From Bacteroidota bacterium (lineage in GTDB: Bacteria; Bacteroidota; Bacteroidia; Chitinophagales; BACL12): a stretch of DNA of 64,000 bases. The translations under genes were made by a program, and so were the position numbers. Where the stretch lies: NCBI GenBank assembly GCA_016706865.1, contig JADJIS010000003.1, positions 310,001-374,000 on the forward strand, read 5' to 3'. Under the pieces are notes generated by a model. The model made no database searches. It was not told the origin of the DNA and saw nothing but the letters and a program-made list of their open reading frames with translations. Position 1 is the first letter of the stretch; each line of letters starts with the position of its first letter. Of the stretch, positions 47,502 to 56,098 are shown piece after piece.

Positions 47502-48175
47502 GATGCTGTAGTTTTAAAACAGTAAATTAAATTTCCTCCGGTATCAATATCCTTTCCTCCCACAAAAACTTTTTGTAAATTTTGATGCAATGATCTTTCT
47601 GATTTATAATTTTCTTTTAATCGACTGAATAATAATACTCCTTGTTTTGACAAAGCATTTTTAAGTGATATCATAAAATCTTCCGAATAAAATTTTTCAG
47701 GAACGTGTTTGTCAATAAAAAGATCAACTGTTATCAAATCAAATTTATTTGTATTTTTTTTCATCCATTCCAATGCATCGCTGTGATGAATTTTTATTTT
47801 TGAAATATCGCAGCTTGCCGGATAATATTTTTCTGCGAGTTCAATTATGGTCTTATCATATTCAACACAATGAATATCGCAGTCAATTTTATGAATTTTT
47901 TGTAACATTTGAGGAATACTTCCTAAACCTAAACCCAATACTAAAACCGATCTTACATTTAATAGTTCAGGTTTGATAAGGTAAAGTGCTGAGCGGTAGG
48001 ATGTGTAACGATCTTCATAAGAATAGGTTGCATTCGGAGAATTAAGCATGTACTTTCCATTCCAAAGCAACACCTCAAGGTTATCACCAAATTGCCCTTT
48101 GCGCGACTCGATGTGAATTTGTTTTACAAAACTTATTATTTGCTTAAATGAACGCTTTTTGGAGGGAGTATCCAC
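47498..48175 (-). CDS. Spermidine-synthase-like SAM-dependent methyltransferase-fold protein
   Basis: 225 residues of class I Rossmann fold with the spermine/spermidine synthase pattern. There is an N-terminal beta hairpin (LEVLLWNGKYMLNSPNATYSYEDRYTSY), glycine loop VLVLGLGLGSIPQMLQK, acidic IHCVEYDKTIIELAEKYY, and HHSDALEWMKKNTNKFDLITVDLF. The DxxxD acidic pair typical of true aminopropyltransferases is not clear, so the reaction is uncertain. Its last codons overlap tsaC by 4 bases. Confidence 0.82.
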   Translation of the reverse strand: MDTPSKKRSFKQIISFVKQIHIESRKGQFGDNLEVLLWNGKYMLNSPNATYSYEDRYTSYRSALYLIKPELLNVRSVLVLGLGLGSIPQMLQKIHKIDCDIHCVEYDKTIIELAEKYYPASCDISKIKIHHSDALEWMKKNTNKFDLITVDLFIDKHVPEKFYSEDFMISLKNALSKQGVLLFSRLKENYKSERSLHQNLQKVFVGGKDIDTGGNLIYCFKTTAS

Positions 48176-48188
48176 AATATTCTCAAAA

Positions 48189-48983
48189 TTATTTGGTTTT
48201 ATAGAATTTCATTGCCTCAACCATATATTCATCCCTTATATTGTTTATTCTTGTTTCATCGCTAGGGTGAGTACTTAAAAATTCAGGAACAGAAGAACCA
48301 TTTGCCGACATTCTTGTCCAAAAGTCTATTGCAGTATGTGGATCATAACCTGAAGCAGCCATAAATATCAATCCCAAACGATCGGCTTCCGATTCTTGTA
48401 ATCTCGAAAATGGAAGTAAAACTCCAACGGTTGTTCCCACACCAACTGCTCCTAATAATAATGTTCTGGTTTCAGCTGGTTTGTTCGCGAGAGCTATATC
48501 CAATGCCATATATCCTGTAGTTGCCAACAATCCCTGACTCATGCGTTCATTGCCATGTCGCGCTACGGCATGAGCTATTTCATGTCCCATCACAACTGCC
48601 AAACCTGCATCAGTTTTAGTGAAATCCAAAATTCCGGTATAAACAACAATTTTTCCACCGGGCATACACCAGGCATTCGCTTCCTTGCTTTCCACAAGAT
48701 TAACTTCCCAAACATAACCTTCGATAAGATCAGCATAACCTTCCTGCTTCAAAACGGCTTCCACAGCGGGTATCAGCTTATCGCTCACCCGATTTACCGA
48801 AGAATAATCATTGCCCTTTTCTACCACATCACTCGTTTTCAAAAAATCGCTATAAGCAGTAAGACTCATAGCTATCATCTGACTTTCAGGCAATAAATGC
48901 AATTGATTTCTACCCGTGATCGGCACCTTCGAACAAGAAACAAAAAAGGTAATAAGGAGCAACGATGGAACTAATTTTTTCAT
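48189..48983 (-). CDS. M48 family zinc metalloprotease, lipoprotein
   Basis: 264 residues with a lipobox (ITFFVSCSK, Cys17), so an envelope lipoprotein. The M48 core has VMGHEIAHAVARHGNERMSQG (HExxH zinc site) and the third ligand in LQESEADRLGLIFMAASGYDP. The upstream segment WEVNLVESKEANAWCMPGGKIVVYTG is typical of LoiP/BepA/Oma1-related peptidases. These remove misfolded outer-membrane proteins; the exact substrate here is unknown. It is 13 bases upstream of the methyltransferase gene on the same strand, so the three genes 48983-46548 may form an operon. Confidence 0.94.
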   Translation of the reverse strand: MKKLVPSLLLITFFVSCSKVPITGRNQLHLLPESQMIAMSLTAYSDFLKTSDVVEKGNDYSSVNRVSDKLIPAVEAVLKQEGYADLIEGYVWEVNLVESKEANAWCMPGGKIVVYTGILDFTKTDAGLAVVMGHEIAHAVARHGNERMSQGLLATTGYMALDIALANKPAETRTLLLGAVGVGTTVGVLLPFSRLQESEADRLGLIFMAASGYDPHTAIDFWTRMSANGSSVPEFLSTHPSDETRINNIRDEYMVEAMKFYKTK

Positions 48984-49334
48984 GTAATTATATTTATGTT
49001 CTCATATGATTCAAATATCATACTAGAATGAATTGAAGTTTGTGCTAAATTAATGGTTTTTTACATTCTGATTGCTCAAAGAACCTCATTCTTCTGGCAA
49101 ATCGAATGGTGAGTTAAAAAAGAGGAACGCGGATGACACAGATCGGGCGGATTTAAAAGGATGTTTTTACAGAGTTTAAATTGAATCTTAATACTCAATG
49201 GACCGTTCCACATTACTAATTGGACACAACTAAAACGTATCAGGTATCGGGACTTAGTCTGATTTTAATTGGAAATTTTATTCCAAATAAAAGTTTTGGC
49301 TAGATGAAAAATTTTAGATCCCAAATAAATCCCC
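48984..49334. other. Gene-free interval before the pyrimidine-rich element
   Basis: No convincing gene or strong structure. It holds the divergent leader of the M48 protease and AT-rich DNA, then a short string CAGGTATCGGGACTTAG similar to the ATCAGGTATCAAGTATCAGG strings of the 4.5 and 45.4 kb repeat regions. Confidence 0.5.
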
Positions 49335-49447
49335 CCTTTTTTAATCTTAACCAACCCTTCCTTCCTTTTTTCCTCCTTAGATCCTTCACCTTCGACTCTT
49401 CGAATCTTCTCCCTTCGAATCTTCAAATCTTCTCCCTTCGAATCTTT
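49335..49447. repeat. Pyrimidine-rich dispersed element, copy 3
   Basis: Begins CCTTTTTTAATCTTAACCAA, has CCTTCCTT tracts and CCTTAGATCCTTC, then two rounds of CTTCTCCCTTCGAATCTT. It is longer than the other copies by one internal repeat. It ends about 95 bases before the TonB receptor gene. Confidence 0.78.
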
Positions 49448-49542
49448 AAAAGGCTTTTCATGCCTATTTACCCTACGTTCATCGAAAATATTTCTTTCTT
49501 GGTTAAACACATCTTTACTTTGCAACGTTATTCAGTGTATAG

Positions 49543-51912
49543 ATGAAAAAGTACTTTGTAATTGTTTGGATGTTGATCTTTTCCATCCCCTTATTCTCCC
49601 AGAACAAATATACCCTAAGCGGTTATGTTAAGGATTCCGAAACGGGTGAAGACCTTATAGGAGCTTATGTTTATCTCAAAAATGATGTGGCAACAGGGAC
49701 TGTTACAAATATCTATGGTTTTTTTTCATTGACCTTGCCGGAGGGTAGTTATGACATAGTAACCTCTTATATTGGATATGAAACCCAAAATAAGACGATC
49801 TTATTAAATACCGATGTCCGACTCAATATTAACCTGACTCTTGGTAAAGAATTGGAGGAAGTTGTAATAAAAGGTGAAAGAGAAGATGCGAATGTGCAAA
49901 GCACCGATATGGGAAGGGTAGAATTAAATATTGAACAGATAAAAACAATTCCGGTATTATTTGGTGAAGTTGATATTTTAAAAGCGATACAATTATTGCC
50001 CGGTGTTGGTGGGGCAGGGGAAGGAAATACCGGTTTTTATGTGAGAGGTGGTGGTCCTGACCAGAATTTAATTTTATTGGATGAAGCTGTAGTGTATAAC
50101 ACTGGTCATTTATTCGGATTTTTTAGCGTTTTTAATTCAGATGCAATTAAAAATGTAACATTAATAAAAGGTGGTATGCCTGCTCAATATGGAGGTAGAT
50201 TGAGTTCAGTTGTTGATGTGCAAATGAAGGAAGGTAATAATCAGGAATATCAGGCGGAAGGAGGAATAGGATTAATAGCATCGCGTTTAACAGTGCAAGG
50301 GCCAATTGTAAAGGATAAATCTTCTTTTATTGTTTCCGGAAGACGAACTTATATTGATGCCTTACTTGCACCTTTTTTAAAGGGAGGAGAATTTGAAGGA
50401 AACGGATATTATTTCTACGATCTCAATACAAAAGTGAATTACAAATTTGATGATAATAACAGATTATTTGCAAGTGGTTATTTCGGACAGGATGTATTTA
50501 ATTATAAGGCACCTGATAACACTTTAAATGTAACAGTACCCTGGGGCAATGCCACCGGAACCCTTCGCTGGAATCATTTATTCAACGATAAACTATTTAT
50601 GAATATGAGTGCAATTTATAACAGTTTTGATTTCTCGGTTGAAAGTGCATTTCAGGATTTTAATTTTAATTTATATTCGGGAATACAGGATTGGAATGGC
50701 AAAATTGATCTCGATTATTATCCCGGTTCTAATCACAATATAAAATTTGGAGGAAATTATATTTATCACACCTTTATTCCTTATTCTGCCTCCGGAAATT
50801 TTGATGATGTTGATTTTTCCACAGATACTTTAAGTCGCAAATACGCGCACGAAGCCGGAGTTTATGTACAGGATGAATTTGATATTACCGATCTTATAAA
50901 AATAAATATTGGTTTGAGAGGAAGTTATTTCCAACAAATAGGTCCTTATAATGATATTGTTTATGATGAAAGTAATCAGCAAATAATTGATACAGTTTAT
51001 TATAGCAAGGGAAAATCAATTGCAGATTATTTTGGACTGGAACCTCGATTAAATGCACGTATAATTGTAGATAATAATTCCTCCATTAAAGCAGGTGTAA
51101 CATTTAACAATCAATATATTCATCTTGTAAGTAGCTCTACAAGTACTCTGCCAACTGACCTATGGATACCAAGTTCAAAAAAAGTAAAACCGCAGATCGG
51201 AATACAATATTCGCTCGGGTATTTCCGAAATTTTTATAGTAATAAATATGAAACCAGCGTGGAAGTGTATTATAAAGATCTGAAAAATCAGATTGAATTT
51301 GCAGATGGATATGTTCCGGAGTTGGGAATTGATATTGAAGAAAATTTTGTTTTTGGAAGAGGAAGAAGTTATGGAGCTGAATTTTTTATAAAAAAAGCCA
51401 AAGGACAATTTAATGGATGGATAGGTTATACTTTGTCGAAAACGGAGCGTCAATTCGACGATCTGCAAACCGGTGCAAGTTGGTTCCCCACAAAATATGA
51501 TCGTATTCACGACCTGGAGATCGTAGCAATTTATAAATTAAATGACAGGTGGGATTTTGCTTCCACCTTTGTATATGCAACAGGTCAGGCAACTACCATT
51601 GTTGAAAGTTTTTATGTTATAGGAGGGCAGTTGCAAACAGATTATGGTCCGCGAAATGGTTATAGATTACCGGCTTATCACCGTTTGGATCTTTCTGCAA
51701 CCTTGCACAACAAACCCGAAAAAAAATATGAATCAAGCTGGAATTTTTCAATATACAATGTATACTCCAGAAAAAATCCATATTTTATTTATACTACGTG
51801 GGAAGGAGATTTTGCTTATGGGTCTGTGGATGTGCAGGCAAAACAAGTTTCCATTTTTCCTATCATTCCTAGTATTACCTGGAATTTTAAATTTTCAAAA
51901 CAAAAGAATTAA
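49543..51912 (+). CDS. TonB-dependent receptor with carboxypeptidase-like N-terminal domain
   Basis: 789 residues: signal peptide (ending LFSQ), a CarboxypepD_reg-like domain (~22-105; YTLSGYVKDSETGEDLIGAYVYL), a plug domain (~115-230; LLPGVGGAGEGNTGFYVRGGGPDQNLILLDEAVVYN) and a 22-strand-type barrel to the C-terminus. It imports an unidentified large ligand across the outer membrane with TonB/ExbBD energy. The paired DUF4249 lipoprotein gene starts 8 bases later; this pairing is frequent in Bacteroidota and is distinct from SusC/SusD. A proline/iron preference cannot be inferred. Confidence 0.94.
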   Translation: MKKYFVIVWMLIFSIPLFSQNKYTLSGYVKDSETGEDLIGAYVYLKNDVATGTVTNIYGFFSLTLPEGSYDIVTSYIGYETQNKTILLNTDVRLNINLTLGKELEEVVIKGEREDANVQSTDMGRVELNIEQIKTIPVLFGEVDILKAIQLLPGVGGAGEGNTGFYVRGGGPDQNLILLDEAVVYNTGHLFGFFSVFNSDAIKNVTLIKGGMPAQYGGRLSSVVDVQMKEGNNQEYQAEGGIGLIASRLTVQGPIVKDKSSFIVSGRRTYIDALLAPFLKGGEFEGNGYYFYDLNTKVNYKFDDNNRLFASGYFGQDVFNYKAPDNTLNVTVPWGNATGTLRWNHLFNDKLFMNMSAIYNSFDFSVESAFQDFNFNLYSGIQDWNGKIDLDYYPGSNHNIKFGGNYIYHTFIPYSASGNFDDVDFSTDTLSRKYAHEAGVYVQDEFDITDLIKINIGLRGSYFQQIGPYNDIVYDESNQQIIDTVYYSKGKSIADYFGLEPRLNARIIVDNNSSIKAGVTFNNQYIHLVSSSTSTLPTDLWIPSSKKVKPQIGIQYSLGYFRNFYSNKYETSVEVYYKDLKNQIEFADGYVPELGIDIEENFVFGRGRSYGAEFFIKKAKGQFNGWIGYTLSKTERQFDDLQTGASWFPTKYDRIHDLEIVAIYKLNDRWDFASTFVYATGQATTIVESFYVIGGQLQTDYGPRNGYRLPAYHRLDLSATLHNKPEKKYESSWNFSIYNVYSRKNPYFIYTTWEGDFAYGSVDVQAKQVSIFPIIPSITWNFKFSKQKN

Positions 51913-51920
51913 AATAGACA

Positions 51921-52889
51921 ATGAAACTTAATAAAATAATTGAATTAATAAAAGTAATACCTGTATTGATGTCAGGATTATTTTTATTTAATTCGTGTAC
52001 ACAAGACATCACAATAGATATTCCTGATCCTGAATCTAAAATAGTTGTGGAAGGTAGTATTGAACAAGGTTTACCTCCTATAATTTCATTAACATCTACT
52101 GTTCCTTTTTATGGTGAAGTAAATTTTAATGAGTTGGATAATTATTACGTTCACGGTGCAATTGTAACGGTAAGCGATGGGATTAATACGGTTGAATTAA
52201 CGGAATTTTGTCTTGCAGATCTTCCCGATGAAATAATTCCTTTGGTAGCTGCTTTTTTAGGAGTTGATCTGGATACTGCAGGAACGATACCAATAAATAT
52301 TTGTTTATATACCGTACCTGATATTTTTACCGGATTCCCTGCTTTCACTGGTGAAGCCGGTAAAACTTACGACCTGAATATTCAGTTTAATGGTAAAACC
52401 ATAACTTCCTCTACAACCATATTTCCTCCCGTTCCTCCCGATTCAGTTTATTACCGCGAGCACGATGATCCGGAAAACGATTCTTTATTCAGATTGTACC
52501 TTACACTAACAGATCCTGTAGAACCCGGCGATTTTTATCGATATTTTACCAAGAGAAACAGCGAAGCATTTTATTCGGGATATTCGAGTGTATTTGATGA
52601 TAATTTAATTAACGGGCAAACTTTTGATTTTACTCTTGATCGAGGATTTAATCCAACCGAAGAGTTTGAAGAACTGCCTTATGGATATTTTTTAAGAGGT
52701 GATACTGTAATTTTAAAGTGGTGCACCATTGATTATCCTACTTATAATTTTTGGAGGACTTTGGAATTTGACAGTGGAACTGATGGACCATTTTCCTCTG
52801 CTACTATAGTGCAAACAAATATTACCGGTGGACTTGGTATATGGTGTGGTTATGGTGTAAGTTATGATACTTTATATATGCCTGAATAA
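51921..52889 (+). CDS. DUF4249 lipoprotein, partner of the TonB receptor
   Basis: 322 residues, lipobox LFLFNSC. DUF4249 signature: DITIDIPDPESKIVVEGSIEQGLPPIISLTST near the N-terminus, a DGINTVEL strand, GKTYDLNIQFNGKTITSSTTI, and a C-terminal YFWRTLEFDSGTDGPFSSAT.. region with GGLGIWCGYG. DUF4249 proteins accompany FecA/TonB-type receptors and are thought to act as surface ligand-binding lipoproteins (inference from gene pairing). It is co-transcribed with the receptor, given the 8-base gap. Confidence 0.92.
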   Translation: MKLNKIIELIKVIPVLMSGLFLFNSCTQDITIDIPDPESKIVVEGSIEQGLPPIISLTSTVPFYGEVNFNELDNYYVHGAIVTVSDGINTVELTEFCLADLPDEIIPLVAAFLGVDLDTAGTIPINICLYTVPDIFTGFPAFTGEAGKTYDLNIQFNGKTITSSTTIFPPVPPDSVYYREHDDPENDSLFRLYLTLTDPVEPGDFYRYFTKRNSEAFYSGYSSVFDDNLINGQTFDFTLDRGFNPTEEFEELPYGYFLRGDTVILKWCTIDYPTYNFWRTLEFDSGTDGPFSSATIVQTNITGGLGIWCGYGVSYDTLYMPE

Positions 52890-52993
52890 GGTTTCATGTA
52901 GTATTTATAATGCACTGAATTTTTAAATGGTTGATATATGTCATACTTGCCAAAGTGTATTGGGTTTAATTTTAAACCCAAAATATAACTATT

Positions 52994-53677
52994 ATGAAAA
53001 AAAACATTGTCATTTTATCAATTTGCCTGTTCGCATTAGGTCAGGTAAATGCACAAATTGAACAGGGAACTATATTAGTTGGAGGAATGCTGGGGTTTAG
53101 TTCATCATCTGCAACCTTTACTTCTACAGCCGGTGGAACCAGCGTAACAACTGATCTTCCTAAATACAGTTCCTTCAACCTTGGTCCCTGGATCGGATAT
53201 ATGATCACTGAAGATCTTGCTGCCGGAATAGGAATCAACTATTCACAATCTAAATCTGTAGCTAAAGATGTTATCACTACAGGCGATGAGAGCACATCTA
53301 CTAACAGCATGTTCACTATCGCACCGGGTGTACGTTATTACTATGTTCATGGTGATATGGTTCATCTTTATGCACAATTGGGTGTTCCAATTGGTTTTGG
53401 TTCCATGACCGACGAATACAACGATGGAAATACAACCACAACCACCGAAACAAAGGTTTCCTCCTTTGGAGTTGGAATTAGTCCGGGTGCTACAATTAAT
53501 TTAACCGACAGATGCGGTCTTGATTTCTCTTACGGATTTTTAGGGTTTTCATCCTATACCGAAAAAGCTGATCTTAAAGACTTTAATGATGATCCATACA
53601 CCGAAGAATATAAATCCAGTGGATTCGGTCTTGATTGGGCAGGTACTTTTAATTTTGGAATCTTATTTAATTTCTGA
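52994..53677 (+). CDS. Outer-membrane beta-barrel protein, PorT/OmpW-like fold
   Basis: 227 residues. The signal peptide ends QVNAQ. Then come about eight amphipathic strands (TILVGGMLGFSSSSATF, LAAGIGINYSQSKS, NSMFTIAPGVRYYYVHGDMVHLYAQLGVPIGFG, FGVGISPGATINLTDRCGLDFSYGFLGFSSY) and a terminal aromatic (ILFNF). It belongs to the small outer-membrane-beta-barrel (OMP_b-brl) group common in Bacteroidota, of unspecified function. It has its own terminator at 53699-53725. Confidence 0.88.
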   Translation: MKKNIVILSICLFALGQVNAQIEQGTILVGGMLGFSSSSATFTSTAGGTSVTTDLPKYSSFNLGPWIGYMITEDLAAGIGINYSQSKSVAKDVITTGDESTSTNSMFTIAPGVRYYYVHGDMVHLYAQLGVPIGFGSMTDEYNDGNTTTTTETKVSSFGVGISPGATINLTDRCGLDFSYGFLGFSSYTEKADLKDFNDDPYTEEYKSSGFGLDWAGTFNFGILFNF

Positions 53678-53698
53678 GATTATTTAATTAAATTTTCC

Positions 53699-53725
53699 AA
53701 GGGCGACAATTTTTTTGTCGCCCTT
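53699..53725 (+). terminator. Rho-independent terminator
   Basis: AAGGGCGACAA pairs with TTGTCGCCCTT around a T-rich loop, followed by T residues, 22 bases after the barrel gene stop. Confidence 0.92.
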
Positions 53726-53790
53726 TTTTATTGAAAATCGAAAGCTTTCGTGAATGTGAATCGTGAGTCCGGATTGCTTCCTGTTCACTA

Positions 53791-54056
53791 GAATTATTAA
53801 TTAATAGTAAAGTCATCAGGCTCACTAGAATCATACTCACTACTCCCTACTCACCACTTTCGCTTAGCAGAATTATTAATTAAGAGTAAAATCATCAAGC
53901 TCACTCGGATCAAACTCATTACTCATTACTCATCACTCATTTCGTGAATCGTGAATCGTCAATCGTGAGTCCGGATGACTCTAAACTCACTGGAATTATT
54001 AATTAAGAGTAAAATCATCAAGCTCACTCGGATCAAACTCATTACTCATTACTCAT
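53791..54056. repeat. Long direct repeats with heptamer tails
   Basis: A 64-bp unit starting GAATTATTAATTAAGAGTAA occurs identically at 53870-53933 and 53993-54056, with a diverged copy from 53791. Between the two identical units, 53915-53970 is a run of eight 7-bp units that changes from CTCATTA to CGTGAAT without losing register. There is no coding sense. Confidence 0.88.
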
Positions 54057-54116
54057 TGTTCATTCAAACACTGAGTACATTTCTGTACAAGGTGTACAAC
54101 TATGTTAATTACCACT

Positions 54117-54148
54117 ATTGTACAAGGTGAAGAACGGACATAATTTTG
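54117..54148 (+). promoter_or_regulatory. Candidate Bacteroidota-type promoter
   Basis: TATTG near 54117-54120 and TAATTTTG at 54141-54148 match the Bacteroidota -33 (TTTG/TTG) and -7 (TAnnTTTG) boxes with 20 bases between. TGTACAAGGTG occurs twice at this site (54084-54094, 54119-54129); the second copy overlaps the -33 box, as an operator might. Confidence 0.55.
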
Positions 54149-54152
54149 TATA

Positions 54153-54299
54153 ATCATAATAATCAAAAAGAAGAAATCGTTAAGCAGAAGTAATTAAATA
54201 ATTATCTCTGTAAAAATATAAAAATATGCTTTTGCTGTGTTTCGTTCAAGAAACAGCACAAGTATGAAAAGAGAACGGCTCCGGGTGAGCCGTTTTTTA
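54153..54299 (+). ncRNA. Candidate small RNA with two stem-loops
   Basis: Downstream of the promoter-like site lie about 80 AT-rich bases without a useful ORF. Then a stem-loop TGCTG(TG)TTTC / GAAACAGCA (54233-54258) appears, followed by a terminator stem AACGGCTC / GAGCCGTT (54274-54294) and six T residues. The only ATG-initiated frame here is 13 codons. The layout (promoter, unpaired 5' part, hairpin, intrinsic terminator, ~145 nt) is that of a trans-acting sRNA. I recognise no known family. An alternative is a short leader peptide or attenuator for the operon starting at 54426. Confidence 0.5.
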
Positions 54300-54425
54300 G
54301 TTTAGGATGGTTTCTCAATTGTCAAATAATAAACTACAGGCTTCTTGCGTTTTACAATTATTGAGGGGCTGGCGCATACACACAATTAAATAAATTTCTT
54401 ATTTTTAGATTGAATTTGGTTCGGA

Positions 54426-55313
54426 ATGCGACAAGCGCTTACTATTATTTCAATTCTTGCCCTGTTTTTTGCCTCCTGTGCAAAAGATAGTATAATTCAT
54501 GAAGATCTGATCATCGATGGGAACGTAGCTCCTCCAATTGACGGTGTCTCGCAGATCACTTTAAACAGTTATATCAATAACTTATATATCGACCTTTATG
54601 GGAGGGCAGCTACAGAATCGGAACTATTGGAACAATCCGATTATTTAATTGAATTTGATTACTCCGTAGATGCCCGTGAAGATATTGTTGAAAATTTGAT
54701 GACGAGCTGGGAGTATTATAAAAATATAAACGTACTTACCACCCAAAAGTATCTGGTTTCTTTGGATAGTTTTTCTTTAAAATCGCAAATTGATTATTGG
54801 GTTTATATTATTGATATATATTATGATACGGGTTTGGATGTGGAGGCGCTTTATTATACCATCGAAAATGAAAAACTAATATTGTTGTCAACTGCACATG
54901 TGGAGTTATATGAAGGCTCCATTTTTATTGACGAATATTTTAAGCGTTTTATTAATAATTATTTTTACGACATGGTAAATATGGGAAGCGAAAATTTCGT
55001 GATCTCCTGTTTTCAGAATTTATTTCACCGATATCCTACCGACGATGAATTATTGGATGCTGTGTCAATGGTGGATGGTGCATCCAGTCAGATCTTTTTA
55101 CAGGACGGGAGCTCGAAATCTGATTTTATTGATATCATAATTCATTCTCCGGAATTTTACCAGGGACAAACCATTGATGTTTTTAATTCCTTATTGGCAA
55201 GAGCGCCAAATAGTGAGGAAATGGATATGTATGGACAAGAAATGATGGATGTAAACCACTTTAACAGTGTAAAAATTAAACTTTTAATTTCTGAGGAATA
55301 TGCAGGATTTTAA
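54426..55313 (+). CDS. Lipoprotein with DUF1553-like helical repeat, first gene of exported cluster
   Basis: 295 residues. Lipobox LALFFASCAK, Cys18. Two halves are alike. Residues ~45-100 (ITLNSYINNLYIDLYGRAATESEL) and ~195-295 (FQNLFHRYPTDDELLDAVSMV..SKSDFIDIIIHSPEFYQ) carry the pattern aromatic-xx-hydrophobic-xR-PTxxE..S-EF/Y. This pattern is also seen at the end of planctomycete DUF1553 proteins and in DUF4214. The pattern match is mine; no established family is certain. Its stop overlaps the next gene's start by 14 bases. Confidence 0.72.
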   Translation: MRQALTIISILALFFASCAKDSIIHEDLIIDGNVAPPIDGVSQITLNSYINNLYIDLYGRAATESELLEQSDYLIEFDYSVDAREDIVENLMTSWEYYKNINVLTTQKYLVSLDSFSLKSQIDYWVYIIDIYYDTGLDVEALYYTIENEKLILLSTAHVELYEGSIFIDEYFKRFINNYFYDMVNMGSENFVISCFQNLFHRYPTDDELLDAVSMVDGASSQIFLQDGSSKSDFIDIIIHSPEFYQGQTIDVFNSLLARAPNSEEMDMYGQEMMDVNHFNSVKIKLLISEEYAGF

Positions 55314-55839
55314 GAATACACAAACCGTTAAATATTTTATTTTTTCTATATTAGGAATTATATTTTTTATTTCCTCCTGTAAAAAAGAAATTGTGGAAGA
55401 GGTGATCTATGATAATATTATTTATCAGATCGATACTGTTCCAGTTTATCAATCCAACACCGAAAAAGATCGTTTAAAAACACCCATTCAATATATTTCG
55501 AGCCTTTATAGCAACCTAGCCTTTTCGAGTATTCCTACCACAATATTAGATAACCTTGTAATTTATAGATTATCTATTGGCGACAAAACCCTGGTAAATG
55601 AATTGATCTTAAATGCCATGCTCGAAGATCCCGCAGTTACCGCAATGTTCCCAACAAATGCAGAAATGCGCGATGATATTGATGCCTTTATAAATGAATC
55701 GTATTTGCGTTTTTATTTGCGCAATCCTACAGCCTATGAAAAATATAGTTTACACAACATAATTGAAAATGATGAGGATATAACTGTAACAGATGTGTTC
55801 AGGGCGTTTTTATTGAGTAACGAATATATGTTCTATTAA
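55300..55839 (+). CDS. Lipoprotein related in pattern to the preceding gene
   Basis: 179 residues. A signal and lipobox (FFISSCKKE) are followed by PIQYISSLYSNLAF near residue 65. The C-terminus is YLRFYLRNPTAYEKYSLHNIIENDEDITVTDVFRAFLLSNEYMF. The last segment matches the tail pattern of DUF1553-type proteins (..ALLNSKEF..) better than the first gene does. The overlap (14 bases) with the preceding gene implies coupled translation. Function unknown. Confidence 0.72.
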   Translation: MQDFKNTQTVKYFIFSILGIIFFISSCKKEIVEEVIYDNIIYQIDTVPVYQSNTEKDRLKTPIQYISSLYSNLAFSSIPTTILDNLVIYRLSIGDKTLVNELILNAMLEDPAVTAMFPTNAEMRDDIDAFINESYLRFYLRNPTAYEKYSLHNIIENDEDITVTDVFRAFLLSNEYMFY

Positions 55840-55882
55840 TTGACAATTGATAATTGACAATTGATAATTAAACCCGATAATG

Positions 55883-55925
55883 CCCTCGACCTACAAGGTT
55901 TTTTTTAACCTGGTAGGTCTGAGGG
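55883..55925. repeat. CCCTC..GAGGG hairpin element, copy 4
   Basis: Left arm CCCTCGACCTACAAGGTT, T-run, right arm AACCTGGTAGGTCTGAGGG, followed by GAAGGGAG and ATGAATGAATG repeats, as at 33348-33390. It is inserted in the 260-base gap between the second and third genes of the exported cluster. Flanking it are CAATTGATAATTGACAATTG-type inverted strings. Confidence 0.88.
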
Positions 55926-56098
55926 AAGGGAGAAAATAAAATGAAAGAATGAATGAATGAAAGCATGAAAAAATAAATGTATTCATATTCGACATATAAT
56001 CACAATAAATATGATCAGACAAAAAATACTTAACCTAAGATCTAAATTAAAATGTGATCACATTGTCAATTATCAATTATCAATTGTCAATTAAAAAG

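Noticed and set aside
49265..49525. Minus-strand Lys/Glu-rich frame
   Set aside because: It is the complement of the pyrimidine-rich element; low complexity is due to nucleotide bias.
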